In this document: piece by piece, positions 17,730 to 25,862 of the stretch
How the letters are laid out: every line of letters begins with the position of its first letter
How positions within the stretch are numbered: position 1 is the first letter of the stretch
Origin: Saccharothrix carnea
GTDB taxonomy: Bacteria; Actinomycetota; Actinomycetes; Mycobacteriales; Pseudonocardiaceae
Direction: 5' to 3'
Assembly: GCF_003014735.1 (NCBI RefSeq)
Contig: NZ_PYAX01000018.1
Span: 81,748 to 145,747 of the forward strand
Length of the DNA stretch: 64,000 nucleotides
The notes under the pieces: model-generated
Seen by the model: the letters and a program-made list of their open reading frames with translations, nothing else
Databases searched by the model: none
Told to the model about the DNA's origin: nothing
Position numbers and translations under genes: made by a program

Positions 17730-17804
17730 GACCGCTCCTCTGGGCAGCAGTTTTCCTGAAGGGGACGTTGCCACCGACCACGGTGTGCCGCAACACGAAA
17801 TCAT

Positions 17805-17823
17805 TAAGGCGAGCCTAACCTAA
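17805..17823 (-). promoter_or_regulatory. Iron box (DmdR1/IdeR-type operator)
   Basis: TAAGGCGAGCCTAACCTAA matches 15 of 19 positions of the actinobacterial iron-box consensus TTAGGTTAGGCTAACCTAA. It lies 76 bp upstream of the DUF1540 start codon. No other gene starts nearby: the gene to the right ends at 17932 on the same strand. The DUF1540 gene is therefore the only target. Confidence 0.75.
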
Positions 17824-17931
17824 AGGCTGCGGCATGATTCGGATCGGCGCCCCGGAAATGTCATTCACGGTTTGCAGAGCGGCGGTCGGCACGACATCCC
17901 GCTCAACGCGGCGCGGAAGAGCTTGGCCGGC

Positions 17932-19581
17932 TCACGGCGTCACCGCGATGTTGGTCAGTCCGACCACCGCCCGCGTCACGGTGTTCGACCCGTGCACCAC
18001 GTTCGGCACACCCGGGCACTTCGACGTCGACGTGACCCGGATCGCGTACTGGCCGACACCACCGAGGTCGGAGCGGTTGTCCCGCCACACGTTGCCGCAC
18101 CCGTTGGTGAACGACGGCGTCGTGACCGGGTGGTGCGTCTCGTAGCCGTTGGCGAACGTGCCGGGCGGGGCGAACACGCCGGTGTTGCCCTCGATCGTGT
18201 AGCCGACGCCCTTCACGTCGACCCACGAGTCCGCCGAGTTCTGCCCCGAGAGACCGGTGCCGTCGAACGTGTTGCCCCGGATCACACCGCCGAACGTGCC
18301 CTCCTTGACGTCGACGTGCTCGGCCGTCACGCCCGGCCCGACGCGGTTGCCGAGCACCTGCACCCGGTCGCTGCGGTCCACACCGCCGGAATTGCCGTGG
18401 CAGGCCCAGTTCGACCCGGCCGACCCGAGGTAGACCGCCTCGCCGTACCCCGGCTGCACCAATCCCGTGTGGCTGATCGTGGAATCGCGCAGCACGCTGT
18501 CCGCCGACGAGCGCCGGAAGTGCACCGCCTCCTCGTCCACGTGGTGGACGTGCACGCGGTCGATCACGGTGTGGTGCGAGTTGTCCGCGACGATGCCCTT
18601 CTTCGACTCCCGCACGGTGAACCCGACCAGGTTCCAGTGCGGTGCGTCGTGCAGCCACAGCCCGTACCCGGAGTCCCAGCCGGGCGTCGGCACCGGACAA
18701 CCCGGCCCGGCACCGGACGGGCCGTCGTTGACCAGCACCGCGTCCACCGGACCGGTGAGCGTCACCGGAGCGTCCGCCTTACCCGGCCGGGTGATCACGA
18801 ACGACCCCCGGTACACGCCCGCGGCCAGCCGGATGGTCTGACCCGGCACCGCCGCCGCCAACGCCGCCTGCAACCCCACCGCCGTCGACACGTCCACAGT
18901 GGACCCACCGGCGGCGGTCGTGGCGGTCACCACGGCGCTCGGCGCGGACACGTTGCCCGCCGCGTCACGCGCCCGCACCGTGAACGCGTACGCCGTACCC
19001 GGCAGCAGACCACCGACGGTCGCGGCGGTGGCCGAGGCCGACGCGACCACCGTCGTGCCGCGCAACACCTGGTACTCCGTGACGGCGACGTCGTCGATCG
19101 AAGCGCCCCACGCCAACGACACCGAACCCGCCGTCACACCCGTCACCCGAGGACCACCCGGAACGGTCGGCGCGGCCGTGTCAGGAGCCGGACCGCCGCC
19201 TTCGCACGGCACGCCGCCGACCGTGCAGCCGGTCGGCAAGCCCACACCGGAGACCGTGAACCCGAAGTCCACCGTGCCGCCGGGCCCGACACGGCCGTTG
19301 AAGCCCGCGTTGGCGAACCGGTGACGCTGCCCGTCCCGGGTCAGCACCGCGTTCCACGCGTTGACCACCGACGACCCCGGCGGCAGGTCGAACTCCACCA
19401 CCCAGCCGACGCTCTCCACGTCACCGGTGTTGGTCACCACGACCTGCCCGCCGTACCCCGTGCTCCACACCGACGACTGGCTGAACACGGCCGACAACTC
19501 CGCCGCGGCGGCCCGCGCCGGGCCGACCACCGCGACCAGGCAGGCGAGCACCACACCCACCGCCACAAGACGCTTCACCAT
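17932..19581 (-). CDS. Secreted CBM2-Fn3-parallel beta-helix protein (lyase-like)
   Basis: The product is 549 aa. A Sec signal peptide (MVKRLVAVGVVLACLVAVVG..AAAA) is followed by a CBM2 cellulose-binding module (about 30-125, with VWSTGYGGQVVVTNTG and a disulfide pair near TGCTVGGVPC). Next is an Fn3 domain (about 140-225, PTVPGGPRVTGVTAGSVSLAW), then a right-handed beta-helix region (about 235-549) with repeated VIDRVHVHHV, VLRDSTISHTG and VIRGNTFDGTG rungs. Beta-helix enzymes of this build include polysaccharide lyases and epimerases. Catalytic residues cannot be assigned here. Its promoter region (19582-19722) abuts that of the sigma factor. Confidence 0.88.
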   Translation of the reverse strand: MVKRLVAVGVVLACLVAVVGPARAAAAELSAVFSQSSVWSTGYGGQVVVTNTGDVESVGWVVEFDLPPGSSVVNAWNAVLTRDGQRHRFANAGFNGRVGPGGTVDFGFTVSGVGLPTGCTVGGVPCEGGGPAPDTAAPTVPGGPRVTGVTAGSVSLAWGASIDDVAVTEYQVLRGTTVVASASATAATVGGLLPGTAYAFTVRARDAAGNVSAPSAVVTATTAAGGSTVDVSTAVGLQAALAAAVPGQTIRLAAGVYRGSFVITRPGKADAPVTLTGPVDAVLVNDGPSGAGPGCPVPTPGWDSGYGLWLHDAPHWNLVGFTVRESKKGIVADNSHHTVIDRVHVHHVDEEAVHFRRSSADSVLRDSTISHTGLVQPGYGEAVYLGSAGSNWACHGNSGGVDRSDRVQVLGNRVGPGVTAEHVDVKEGTFGGVIRGNTFDGTGLSGQNSADSWVDVKGVGYTIEGNTGVFAPPGTFANGYETHHPVTTPSFTNGCGNVWRDNRSDLGGVGQYAIRVTSTSKCPGVPNVVHGSNTVTRAVVGLTNIAVTP

Positions 19582-19685
19582 GCGTTCCCCTCGGTCTCCG
19601 GCGGCGGCCGTGACTGGCGAGACCCCTGGCTACCACGTCGGCGGCGAGTAGTCGAGAAGATCGCCCCGTCACCTTTCGGGGATCC

Positions 19686-19710
19686 GGTTCGTCCCCCTGG
19701 TGGACGAACC
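19686..19710. promoter_or_regulatory. Inverted repeat before the ECF sigma start
   Basis: GGTTCGTCC and GGACGAACC form a perfect 9-bp inverted repeat with a 7-nt spacer, ending just before the GGGAGGAG ribosome site. It could be a regulator-binding operator or a leader hairpin that limits access to the ribosome site. Confidence 0.55.
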
Positions 19711-19722
19711 GGGAGGAGACCG

Positions 19723-20586
19723 ATGCACGACGAGCTGGCGCACCGCTTCGAGGCGCACCGCGGGCACCTGCGCGCGATCGCCCACCGGATGCTGGGCTCG
19801 CTGCCCGAGGCCGAGGACGCCGTCCAGGAGACGTGGCTGCGGCTGTGCCGGGTCGACGCCGACGACATCGACAACCTCGCCGCGTGGCTGCGCACCGTCC
19901 TGTCCCGCGTCTGCCTGGACGCGCTGCGCCACCGCCGGGCCCGTCGCGAGGACACCGCCGACCACCTGCCCGACCTGCCCGCCGACGACGACCCCGAGAC
20001 CGAAGCGCTGCTCGCCGAGTCGGTCGGGCGCGCGCTGCTCGTCGTCCTCGACAGCCTCACGCCCGCCGAACGGGTGGCGTTCGTGCTGCACGACACGTTC
20101 GCCGTGCCGTTCGAGCGGATCGCGCCGATCCTCGGCCGCAGCACCGCCACCACCAAGAAGCTCGCCAGCCGCGCCCGGCACAAGGTCCGCGGCACCACCC
20201 CGCCCACCGACACCGAACCCGCCCGCCACCGGCACATCGTGGACGCCTTCCTCTCCGCCGCCCGCGCGGGCGACTTCGACGCCCTGCTCACCGTGCTCCA
20301 CCCCGACGTCGTCCGCCGCGCCGACCCCGCCGCCCTGCCACCCGGCGCCACGGTCGAGATCCGCGGCGCGCACGCCGTCGCCGCCGAGACCGTCCTGCTC
20401 ACCGCGAACGCCCGCCACGCCGAACCGGCCCTCCTGGACGGGCGCCTCGGCATCGTCGTCGCACCGCGCGGACGACTCCGGCTCGCCCTCACCGTCACGA
20501 TCGCGGACGACCGGATCACCGCCTACGAGGTGATCGCCGACCCCGCCCGGCTGCGCCGACTGACCGTCATCCCCCTTCTATCGTGA
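19723..20586 (+). CDS. ECF sigma factor with SnoaL-like C-terminus (ECF41/SigJ type)
   Basis: The product is 287 aa. Sigma region 2 (AIAHRMLGSLPEAEDAVQETWLRL) and region 4 (LTPAERVAFVLHDTFAVPFERIAPILGRS) occupy residues 1-160. A SnoaL/NTF2-like extension follows (residues 170-287, IVDAFLSAARAGDFDALLTVLHPDVV). That layout is typical of the ECF41/SigJ family, where the extension modulates activity in place of an anti-sigma factor. The carboxymuconolactone-decarboxylase-like partner usually encoded beside ECF41 sigmas is missing here. The next gene is a chitinase instead. ATG 19723 follows a strong GGGAGGAG site. Confidence 0.9.
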   Translation: MHDELAHRFEAHRGHLRAIAHRMLGSLPEAEDAVQETWLRLCRVDADDIDNLAAWLRTVLSRVCLDALRHRRARREDTADHLPDLPADDDPETEALLAESVGRALLVVLDSLTPAERVAFVLHDTFAVPFERIAPILGRSTATTKKLASRARHKVRGTTPPTDTEPARHRHIVDAFLSAARAGDFDALLTVLHPDVVRRADPAALPPGATVEIRGAHAVAAETVLLTANARHAEPALLDGRLGIVVAPRGRLRLALTVTIADDRITAYEVIADPARLRRLTVIPLLS

Positions 20587-20598
20587 CTTGAATCAAGT
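20586..20598. promoter_or_regulatory. Palindrome in chitinase promoter
   Basis: ACTTGA-A-TCAAGT is a perfect 6-bp inverted pair around one base. It starts in the sigma gene's stop codon and lies 60 bp upstream of the chitinase start. It is a candidate operator. Nothing identifies its binding protein. Confidence 0.4.
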
Positions 20599-20657
20599 GC
20601 ATCAGTAAGGTCGGCCGCGGCTGCCAAGTCCGATCACCCTGCGAAAGGACCACGCCC

Positions 20658-22031
20658 ATGCAGTCCCCCGCACGATCACGGTGGAGCGCCGCGGGCCTCG
20701 CCCTCGCCACCGCCGCGGCCGGCCTCGCGGTCGCCGTCGCCACCGCACCGACCGCCCAGGCCACCGTGCTGCCCAACGGCTTCAAGAGCGTCGGCTACCT
20801 GCCCTCCTGGGCCGGCAGCGTCAACGCCGTCCAGTACACCAAGCTCACCCACATCAACTACGCGTTCGCCCTGCCCAACGCCAACGGCACCCTCCAGGCC
20901 ATCCCCGACCCGGGCAAGCTGACGTCCCTGGTCACCCTCGCGCACAACCACGGCGTGCGCGTCTCCCTGGCCATCGGCGGCTGGAACGACGGCAACGACT
21001 CCGCCTTCGAAGCCCTCGCCGCCAACCCCACCAGCCGCACCACGTTCGTCACCAGCGTCGTCAACGCGGTCAACCAGTACAACCTCGACGGTGTCGACAT
21101 CGACTGGGAGTACCCCGACCCCGGCGCCTCGGCGAGCAACTTCACCGCCCTCATGGGACAGCTCAGCACCGCCATGCACAGCCGCGGCAAGCTCCTCACC
21201 GCCGCCGTCGTGTCCGGCGGCACCACCGCGGAAGGCGTCCAGACCGCCGTCTTCGGCCAGGTCGACTGGCTCAACATCATGGCCTACGACGGCGGCAGCC
21301 CACACGCCAACCACGACTGGTCCATCGGTACCGTCAACTACTGGAAATCACGCGGCCTGCCCGCCGCCAAGACCGTGCTCGGCGTGCCGTTCTACAGCCG
21401 GCCGACCTACTACACCTACGCGCAACTGGTCGCCCTGGACCCGGCCAACGCCAACCGCGACTGCGTCACGGTCAGCGGCGTGCAGCAGTGCTACAACGGC
21501 ATCCCCACGATCAAGCGCAAGACCCAGTGGGCCATGGCCAACGCGGGCGGCGTGATGAACTGGGAGCTGTCGCAGGACACCAGCGGCAGCACCTCGCTGC
21601 TCAGCGCCATCTACGACACCGTCATGGGCGGCACCACCCCGCCCGGCCGCACCGGTCCCATCACCGGCATCGCGGGCAAGTGCGTCGACGTGGCCGGCGC
21701 GTCCTCGGCCAACGGCACCGCGGTCCAGTTGTGGACGTGCAACGGCACCACCGCGCAGAACTGGACCGTGGCCGCCGACGGCTCGGTGCGGGCACTGGGC
21801 AAGTGCCTCGACGTGGCGAGCGCCGGCACCGCCAACGGCACCCTCGTCCAACTCTGGGACTGCAACGGCACGGGCGCCCAGAAGTGGCAGGCCGCCTCCG
21901 ACGGCACACTGCGCAACCCCGCCTCCGGCCGCTGCCTCGACGCCACCGGCCCCAGCTCGGCGGACGGCACCCGGCTGCAGGTCTGGGACTGCTTCGCAGG
22001 CTCCAACCAGGTGTGGCGGCTCCCCGCCTGA
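20658..22031 (+). CDS. Secreted GH18 chitinase with ricin-B (CBM13) domain
   Basis: The product is 457 aa. A signal peptide ending near APTAQA is followed by a GH18 barrel with the SLAIGGW motif and the active-site DGVDIDWEYP (catalytic Glu about 151, assisting Asp 149). The C-terminal 130 residues form a ricin-type beta-trefoil with three QxW repeats (QNW, QKW, QVW) that binds carbohydrate. It hydrolyses chitin from fungi or arthropods outside the cell. GAAAGGA lies 11 bp before the ATG. A strong hairpin terminator follows. Confidence 0.95.
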   Translation: MQSPARSRWSAAGLALATAAAGLAVAVATAPTAQATVLPNGFKSVGYLPSWAGSVNAVQYTKLTHINYAFALPNANGTLQAIPDPGKLTSLVTLAHNHGVRVSLAIGGWNDGNDSAFEALAANPTSRTTFVTSVVNAVNQYNLDGVDIDWEYPDPGASASNFTALMGQLSTAMHSRGKLLTAAVVSGGTTAEGVQTAVFGQVDWLNIMAYDGGSPHANHDWSIGTVNYWKSRGLPAAKTVLGVPFYSRPTYYTYAQLVALDPANANRDCVTVSGVQQCYNGIPTIKRKTQWAMANAGGVMNWELSQDTSGSTSLLSAIYDTVMGGTTPPGRTGPITGIAGKCVDVAGASSANGTAVQLWTCNGTTAQNWTVAADGSVRALGKCLDVASAGTANGTLVQLWDCNGTGAQKWQAASDGTLRNPASGRCLDATGPSSADGTRLQVWDCFAGSNQVWRLPA

Positions 22032-22039
22032 GCACCCGC

Positions 22040-22071
22040 GGACACGGCCCGTGCCACCGCGGGCCGTGTCC
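22040..22071 (+). terminator. Terminator after chitinase
   Basis: GGACACGGCCCG (22040-22051) pairs with CGGGCCGTGTCC (22060-22071), a perfect 12-bp stem with an 8-nt loop, starting 9 bp after the stop codon. Confidence 0.8.
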
Positions 22072-22109
22072 CGCTTGCCCGCGGCACGGCCAACCGCAAG
22101 GGTGGTGCG

Positions 22110-23054
22110 ATGGGTGAAGAGCGGGACGGCGTGGCGCTGACCAACCTGGACCAGCCGCTGTTCGACGGCGCCGACGCGACCAAGGGCGACCTCGTCGACT
22201 ACCTCGACGCGGTGGCCGACCGGATCATCCCCGGCCTGGCCGGGCGACCGCTGTCGGTGGTGCGGGTGCGGCCGGGCCAGGAGCCGTTCACGCAGAAGAA
22301 CCTGCCGAAGTACACGCCGTCCTGGGTGCGGTCGGTGTCGCTGTGGGCGGAGACGTCCAAGCGCGAGATCCGGTACGCGTTGTGCGAGGACCGGCGCACG
22401 CTGCTGTGGTTCGCCAACCAGCGCGCGGTGGAGTACCACGTCACGCTGGCGCCCGCCGGGGCGTTCGACCGGCCCACCTACCTGGTGCTCGACCTCGACC
22501 CGCCCGAGGGCGCGGGGTTCGACGTGGTGGTGGCGGCGGCGGAGCTGGTGCGGCGCGCGCTGGCCGACGACGGGCTGTCCGGCGTGGTGAAGACCAGCGG
22601 GTCCAAGGGCGTGCACGTGTTCGTGCCGGTGGACGGCGTGGACCACGACGTGGCCGCCGCGACCCGGGCGCTGGCGGTCCGCGCCGAACGGCTGGACCCG
22701 GACCTGGCGACCACGGCGTTCATCAAGGACGACCGGGGCGGGCGGGTGTTCCTCGACTCGACGCGGGCGTACGGCGCGACCGTGGCCGCCGCGTACAGCC
22801 CTCGGATCCGACCGGGCGCCACCGTGTCGTTCCCGGTGGACTGGGACGACCTCGACTCCGTGACGCCCGCCGACTTCACCGTGAAGACCGCGCCGGCACT
22901 GCTCGGCGACGACGACCCGTGGCACTCGCGGATGCCCGCGCCGCAGAAGCTCCCGGACGACCTGGTCGCCGAGGGGCACACGATCCCGGTGGCCCGCGTC
23001 CAGGCCATGCACGAGGGGAAGCGCCGGGCTCGCGCCCAGCGCGAGCAGAAGTAG
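22110..23054 (+). CDS. Stand-alone LigD-type DNA polymerase/primase domain
   Basis: The product is 314 aa and homologous to the polymerase domain of bacterial LigD (archaeo-eukaryotic primase fold), used in non-homologous end joining. It keeps QKNLPKYTPSWV, the metal-binding LDLDPPEG, KTSGSKGVHVFVP and the STRAYGATVAAAYSPR motif. There is no ligase or nuclease domain, and neither Ku nor ligase is encoded nearby, as is common in actinomycetes that have dispersed NHEJ genes. Its usual activity is gap filling with a preference for ribonucleotides. The ATG has only a weak site (GGTGG). Confidence 0.92.
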   Translation: MGEERDGVALTNLDQPLFDGADATKGDLVDYLDAVADRIIPGLAGRPLSVVRVRPGQEPFTQKNLPKYTPSWVRSVSLWAETSKREIRYALCEDRRTLLWFANQRAVEYHVTLAPAGAFDRPTYLVLDLDPPEGAGFDVVVAAAELVRRALADDGLSGVVKTSGSKGVHVFVPVDGVDHDVAAATRALAVRAERLDPDLATTAFIKDDRGGRVFLDSTRAYGATVAAAYSPRIRPGATVSFPVDWDDLDSVTPADFTVKTAPALLGDDDPWHSRMPAPQKLPDDLVAEGHTIPVARVQAMHEGKRRARAQREQK

Positions 23055-23195
23055 ATTTCGACCTGCACTGAAGTCATCGAGTGGACAGTGCTGTCCGCTG
23101 TGCGTCCGAACGTGCCACGACGAAAGTCGCTACCGCAGGGGTGGCACAGCCCGCAGGCTCGTGCGTGGCTATCCCTAAACCCTGCGGAGGCAGCC

Positions 23196-24494
23196 ATGTC
23201 CTTGAAGAGGACGACCCCTGTGGCGAGCGCGCTGGTGCTCGCCGCGGCCCTGCTGAGCCCACCCGTCGCCAACGCGGCACCGGTGAGCACCCTGGCCGTG
23301 CCGGACATCCCGGTGGCCAACGTGCAAGCGCACCTGAACGACCTGCAGTCCATCGCCACCAACAACGGCGGCAACCGGGCGCACGGCCGGCCCGGCTACC
23401 TGGCGTCGGTCAACCACCTGAAGGCCAAGCTCGACGCGGCCGGGTACCAGACGTCCGTGCAGCAGTTCACCAGCAACGGCGCGACCGGGTACAACCTGAT
23501 CGCGGACTGGCCGGGTGGCGACCCGAACGACGTGCTCATGCTCGGCGGCCACCTCGACAGCGTGAGCGCCGGTCCGGGCATCAACGACAACGGCACCGGG
23601 TCGGCGGGCCTGCTGGAGGTCGCGCTGACCGTGGCCCGGCAGAGCCTGGCGCCGCGCAAGCACATCCGGTTCGGCTGGTGGGGCGCGGAGGAGCTGGGCC
23701 TGATCGGCTCCACCTACTACGTGAACAACCTGCCGACGACCGAGCGGTCGAGGATCAAGGCGTACCTGAACTTCGACATGATCGGCTCGCCGAACCCGGG
23801 CTACTTCGTCTACAGCGCCTCCGGTCAGCCGACCGGGTCGTTGCTGCTGCAGCAGACGTTGCAGGCGGGGTTCAGCGTGCCGACCGAGCTGACGTCGGTG
23901 GGCGGGCGGTCCGACCACGCCGCGTTCGCGCGGGCGGGCATCCCGGTCGGCGGCACGTTCACCGGCGCGGAGACGACCAAGACCTCGGCGCAGGCGCAGA
24001 AGTGGGGCGGCACGGCGGGCGTCGCCTTCGACCGCTGCTACCACCGCTCGTGCGACACGATCAGCAACGTCGACGTGACCGCGTTGGACCGCAACAGCGA
24101 CGCCATCGCCTACGCCCTGTGGACGTTGGCGGGCTCGGGCACCACCCCGCCGGGGCCGCGGTTCGAGAACCTCACCGACGTGGCCATCCCCGACCTGACC
24201 ACGGTCGAGAGCCCGATCACGGTGTCCGGGGTGGCGGGCAACGCGCCGTCCGCGCTGGCGGTCGGTGTGGACATCACCCACACCTACCGGGGTGACGTGG
24301 TGATCGACCTGATCGCGCCGGACGGGTCGGCGTACCGGGTGAAGACCTCCAGCAACGACAGCGCGAACGACATCGTGACGACGTACACGGTGAACGCGTC
24401 GTCCGAGGTCGCCAACGGCACGTGGAAGTTGCGCGTGCAGGACGTCGCATCCGCCGACACCGGCCGCATCAACGGCTGGTCCTTGCAGTTCTAG
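23196..24494 (+). CDS. Secreted M28 aminopeptidase with P-domain
   Basis: The product is 432 aa and similar to Streptomyces griseus aminopeptidase. After a Sec signal (ending near VANAAP) comes a di-zinc M28 domain with GGHLDS, NDNGTGS, GAEELG, FDMIGSP and YHRSCD supplying the metal ligands and catalytic Glu. The C-terminal 110 residues (from FENLTDVAIPDL to INGWSLQF) form a proprotein-convertase P-type beta domain, often removed in mature enzymes. It releases hydrophobic N-terminal residues outside the cell. GCGGAGG precedes the ATG by 5 nt. A GGACAG-TG-CTGTCC palindrome at 23083-23096 may be an operator or a terminator of the upstream gene. Confidence 0.94.
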   Translation: MSLKRTTPVASALVLAAALLSPPVANAAPVSTLAVPDIPVANVQAHLNDLQSIATNNGGNRAHGRPGYLASVNHLKAKLDAAGYQTSVQQFTSNGATGYNLIADWPGGDPNDVLMLGGHLDSVSAGPGINDNGTGSAGLLEVALTVARQSLAPRKHIRFGWWGAEELGLIGSTYYVNNLPTTERSRIKAYLNFDMIGSPNPGYFVYSASGQPTGSLLLQQTLQAGFSVPTELTSVGGRSDHAAFARAGIPVGGTFTGAETTKTSAQAQKWGGTAGVAFDRCYHRSCDTISNVDVTALDRNSDAIAYALWTLAGSGTTPPGPRFENLTDVAIPDLTTVESPITVSGVAGNAPSALAVGVDITHTYRGDVVIDLIAPDGSAYRVKTSSNDSANDIVTTYTVNASSEVANGTWKLRVQDVASADTGRINGWSLQF

Positions 24495-24563
24495 CGGTCC
24501 CTTGCAATTCCGAACGACGCCGTGCGGTGGCGGAGCACCCTGCACTCCTCCACCGCGGACGAA

Positions 24564-24594
24564 GCGGTGGGCCGGCACCCGGCCGGCCCACCGC
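24564..24594. terminator. Bidirectional terminator
   Basis: GCGGTGGGCCGG (24564-24575) pairs with CCGGCCCACCGC (24583-24594), a 12-bp perfect stem between the convergent M28 and VOC genes. Confidence 0.8.
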
Positions 24595-24617
24595 GTCCAC
24601 CCCCGAGCGACTGATCG

Positions 24618-25016
24618 CTACGCGGCGGAGTCGTCCATCCAGAACAGGTTCCACAGGTGGCCGTCGAGGTCCTCGAAACTGCGGCCGTACATGAAGCCGT
24701 GGTCCTCGGCCTCGCGGACGAACGCGCCGCCCGCGGCCAGCGCCTTGTCCGCCACCTCGTCGACCTGCTCGCGGCTGTCCAGCGACAGCGCGACGATCGC
24801 CTCGGTCGTCGTGGCCGAGTCGGCGATCTCCTTCGTGGTGAACGTCTTGAAGAACGGCTTGGTCACCAGCATCGCGTAGACCGTGTCGCTGAACACGACG
24901 CAGGACGCGTTCTCGTCGGTGAACTGCGGGTTGTGCGCGAAGCCGAGCGCGGCGAAGAACTCGATCGACTTGGTCAGGTCCGTCACCGGCAGGTTGACGA
25001 AGATCTTCACGGACAT
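24618..25016 (-). CDS. VOC (glyoxalase/bleomycin-resistance fold) protein
   Basis: The product is 132 aa with one tandem VOC fold (KIFVNLPVTDLTKSIEFFAALGF at the start, GRSFEDLDGHLWNLFW at the end). It resembles the YaeR/lactoylglutathione-lyase-like group of unknown substrate. It is divergent from a TetR gene, with two short palindromes between them. This arrangement suggests TetR control of the VOC gene, perhaps for drug or electrophile tolerance (inference). Confidence 0.88.
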   Translation of the reverse strand: MSVKIFVNLPVTDLTKSIEFFAALGFAHNPQFTDENASCVVFSDTVYAMLVTKPFFKTFTTKEIADSATTTEAIVALSLDSREQVDEVADKALAAGGAFVREAEDHGFMYGRSFEDLDGHLWNLFWMDDSAA

Positions 25017-25041
25017 GGTCTGAGGCCCCCATTGGCACGGC

Positions 25042-25085
25042 GGACACGGGTGTGTCCTGCGGATACTTGTGTGTCCGTCGGACAC
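25042..25085. promoter_or_regulatory. Two palindromic operators between VOC and TetR genes
   Basis: GGACAC-GGGT-GTGTCC (25042-25057) and GTGTCCG-T-CGGACAC (25071-25085) share the GTGTCC half-site. A degenerate third copy GTGTACGATAGACAC overlaps a possible -10 (TACGAT) of the TetR gene. Location between divergent genes fits TetR autoregulation and control of the VOC gene. Confidence 0.65.
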
Positions 25086-25148
25086 TGGGTGTACGATAGA
25101 CACAGATCCACAACACGAGCAACCCCCGATTTCGGAAGCGGTGAGCGG

Positions 25149-25856
25149 ATGGCGAGCGAGGACCGGGCGGACTTGCTGTGGGGTTCGCGGGAGAAGCCCG
25201 CACGGCCGGCCAGGCTCGCGCTCACCGTCGACCGCATCGCCGCCGCGGCGATCGAGGTGGCCGACGCGGAAGGCATGGCATCGGTCTCGATGCAGCAGGT
25301 CGCGGGCCGGTTGGACGTCACGAAGATGGCGCTGTACCGGCACGTGGCGAGCAAGGCGGAGCTGGTCGCGGTGATGATCGAGTCGGCGGTCGGCGAGCCG
25401 CCCGACCTGCGCGCGGTGCCGGGCGGGTGGCGGCCCAGGCTGGTCCGGTGGGCCGACCTGATGCGGGAGACGTGGCAGCGCCACCCGTGGCTGCCCGCCG
25501 CGACCACGGGCGAGCGCGTGACCGGTCCGCGTGAAGTCGGCTGGACGGAGTCCGCGGTGGCCGTGCTCGAGGGCACCGGCTTGGACGGCGGTGAGCGGAT
25601 GGACGCGGTGTTCCTGCTCAGCGGGCACATCCGCAACACTCAGTCGGTCGCGACCGCGGGCACGCAGCCGTGGACGGCGCAGAAGCAACTCCGGACGATC
25701 CTGCACGAGCACCGCGACCGCTTCCCGGCGCTGCACGAGGCGGCGCAGTCGACCAACGGCGCGCCGCGGGACAACGGCTGGGAGTTCGGCCTGAACCGGA
25801 TCCTGGACGGGCTCGAAGTGCTGATGCGGGCACGCGACTCCGGCGCGGCGCGCTGA
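25149..25856 (+). CDS. TetR-family regulator (TetR_C-type)
   Basis: The product is 235 aa. The N-terminal helix-turn-helix (LTVDRIAAAAIEVADAEG, then MQQVAGRLDVTKMALYRHVASKAEL) starts near residue 25. The C-terminal ligand domain (WRPRLVRWADLMRETWQRHPWLP) resembles TetR_C tetracycline-repressor-like groups. I chose ATG 25149 since the longer frame upstream crosses the operators. Its stop is 6 bp from the stop of the convergent SARP gene. Confidence 0.9.
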   Translation: MASEDRADLLWGSREKPARPARLALTVDRIAAAAIEVADAEGMASVSMQQVAGRLDVTKMALYRHVASKAELVAVMIESAVGEPPDLRAVPGGWRPRLVRWADLMRETWQRHPWLPAATTGERVTGPREVGWTESAVAVLEGTGLDGGERMDAVFLLSGHIRNTQSVATAGTQPWTAQKQLRTILHEHRDRFPALHEAAQSTNGAPRDNGWEFGLNRILDGLEVLMRARDSGAAR

Positions 25857-25862
25857 CCGGCG

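Noticed and set aside
20586..20657. Streptomyces-type chitinase direct repeats (TGGTCTAGACCT-like)
   Set aside because: No such repeats are in the chitinase upstream region. Only a 13-bp dyad of unknown meaning is present.
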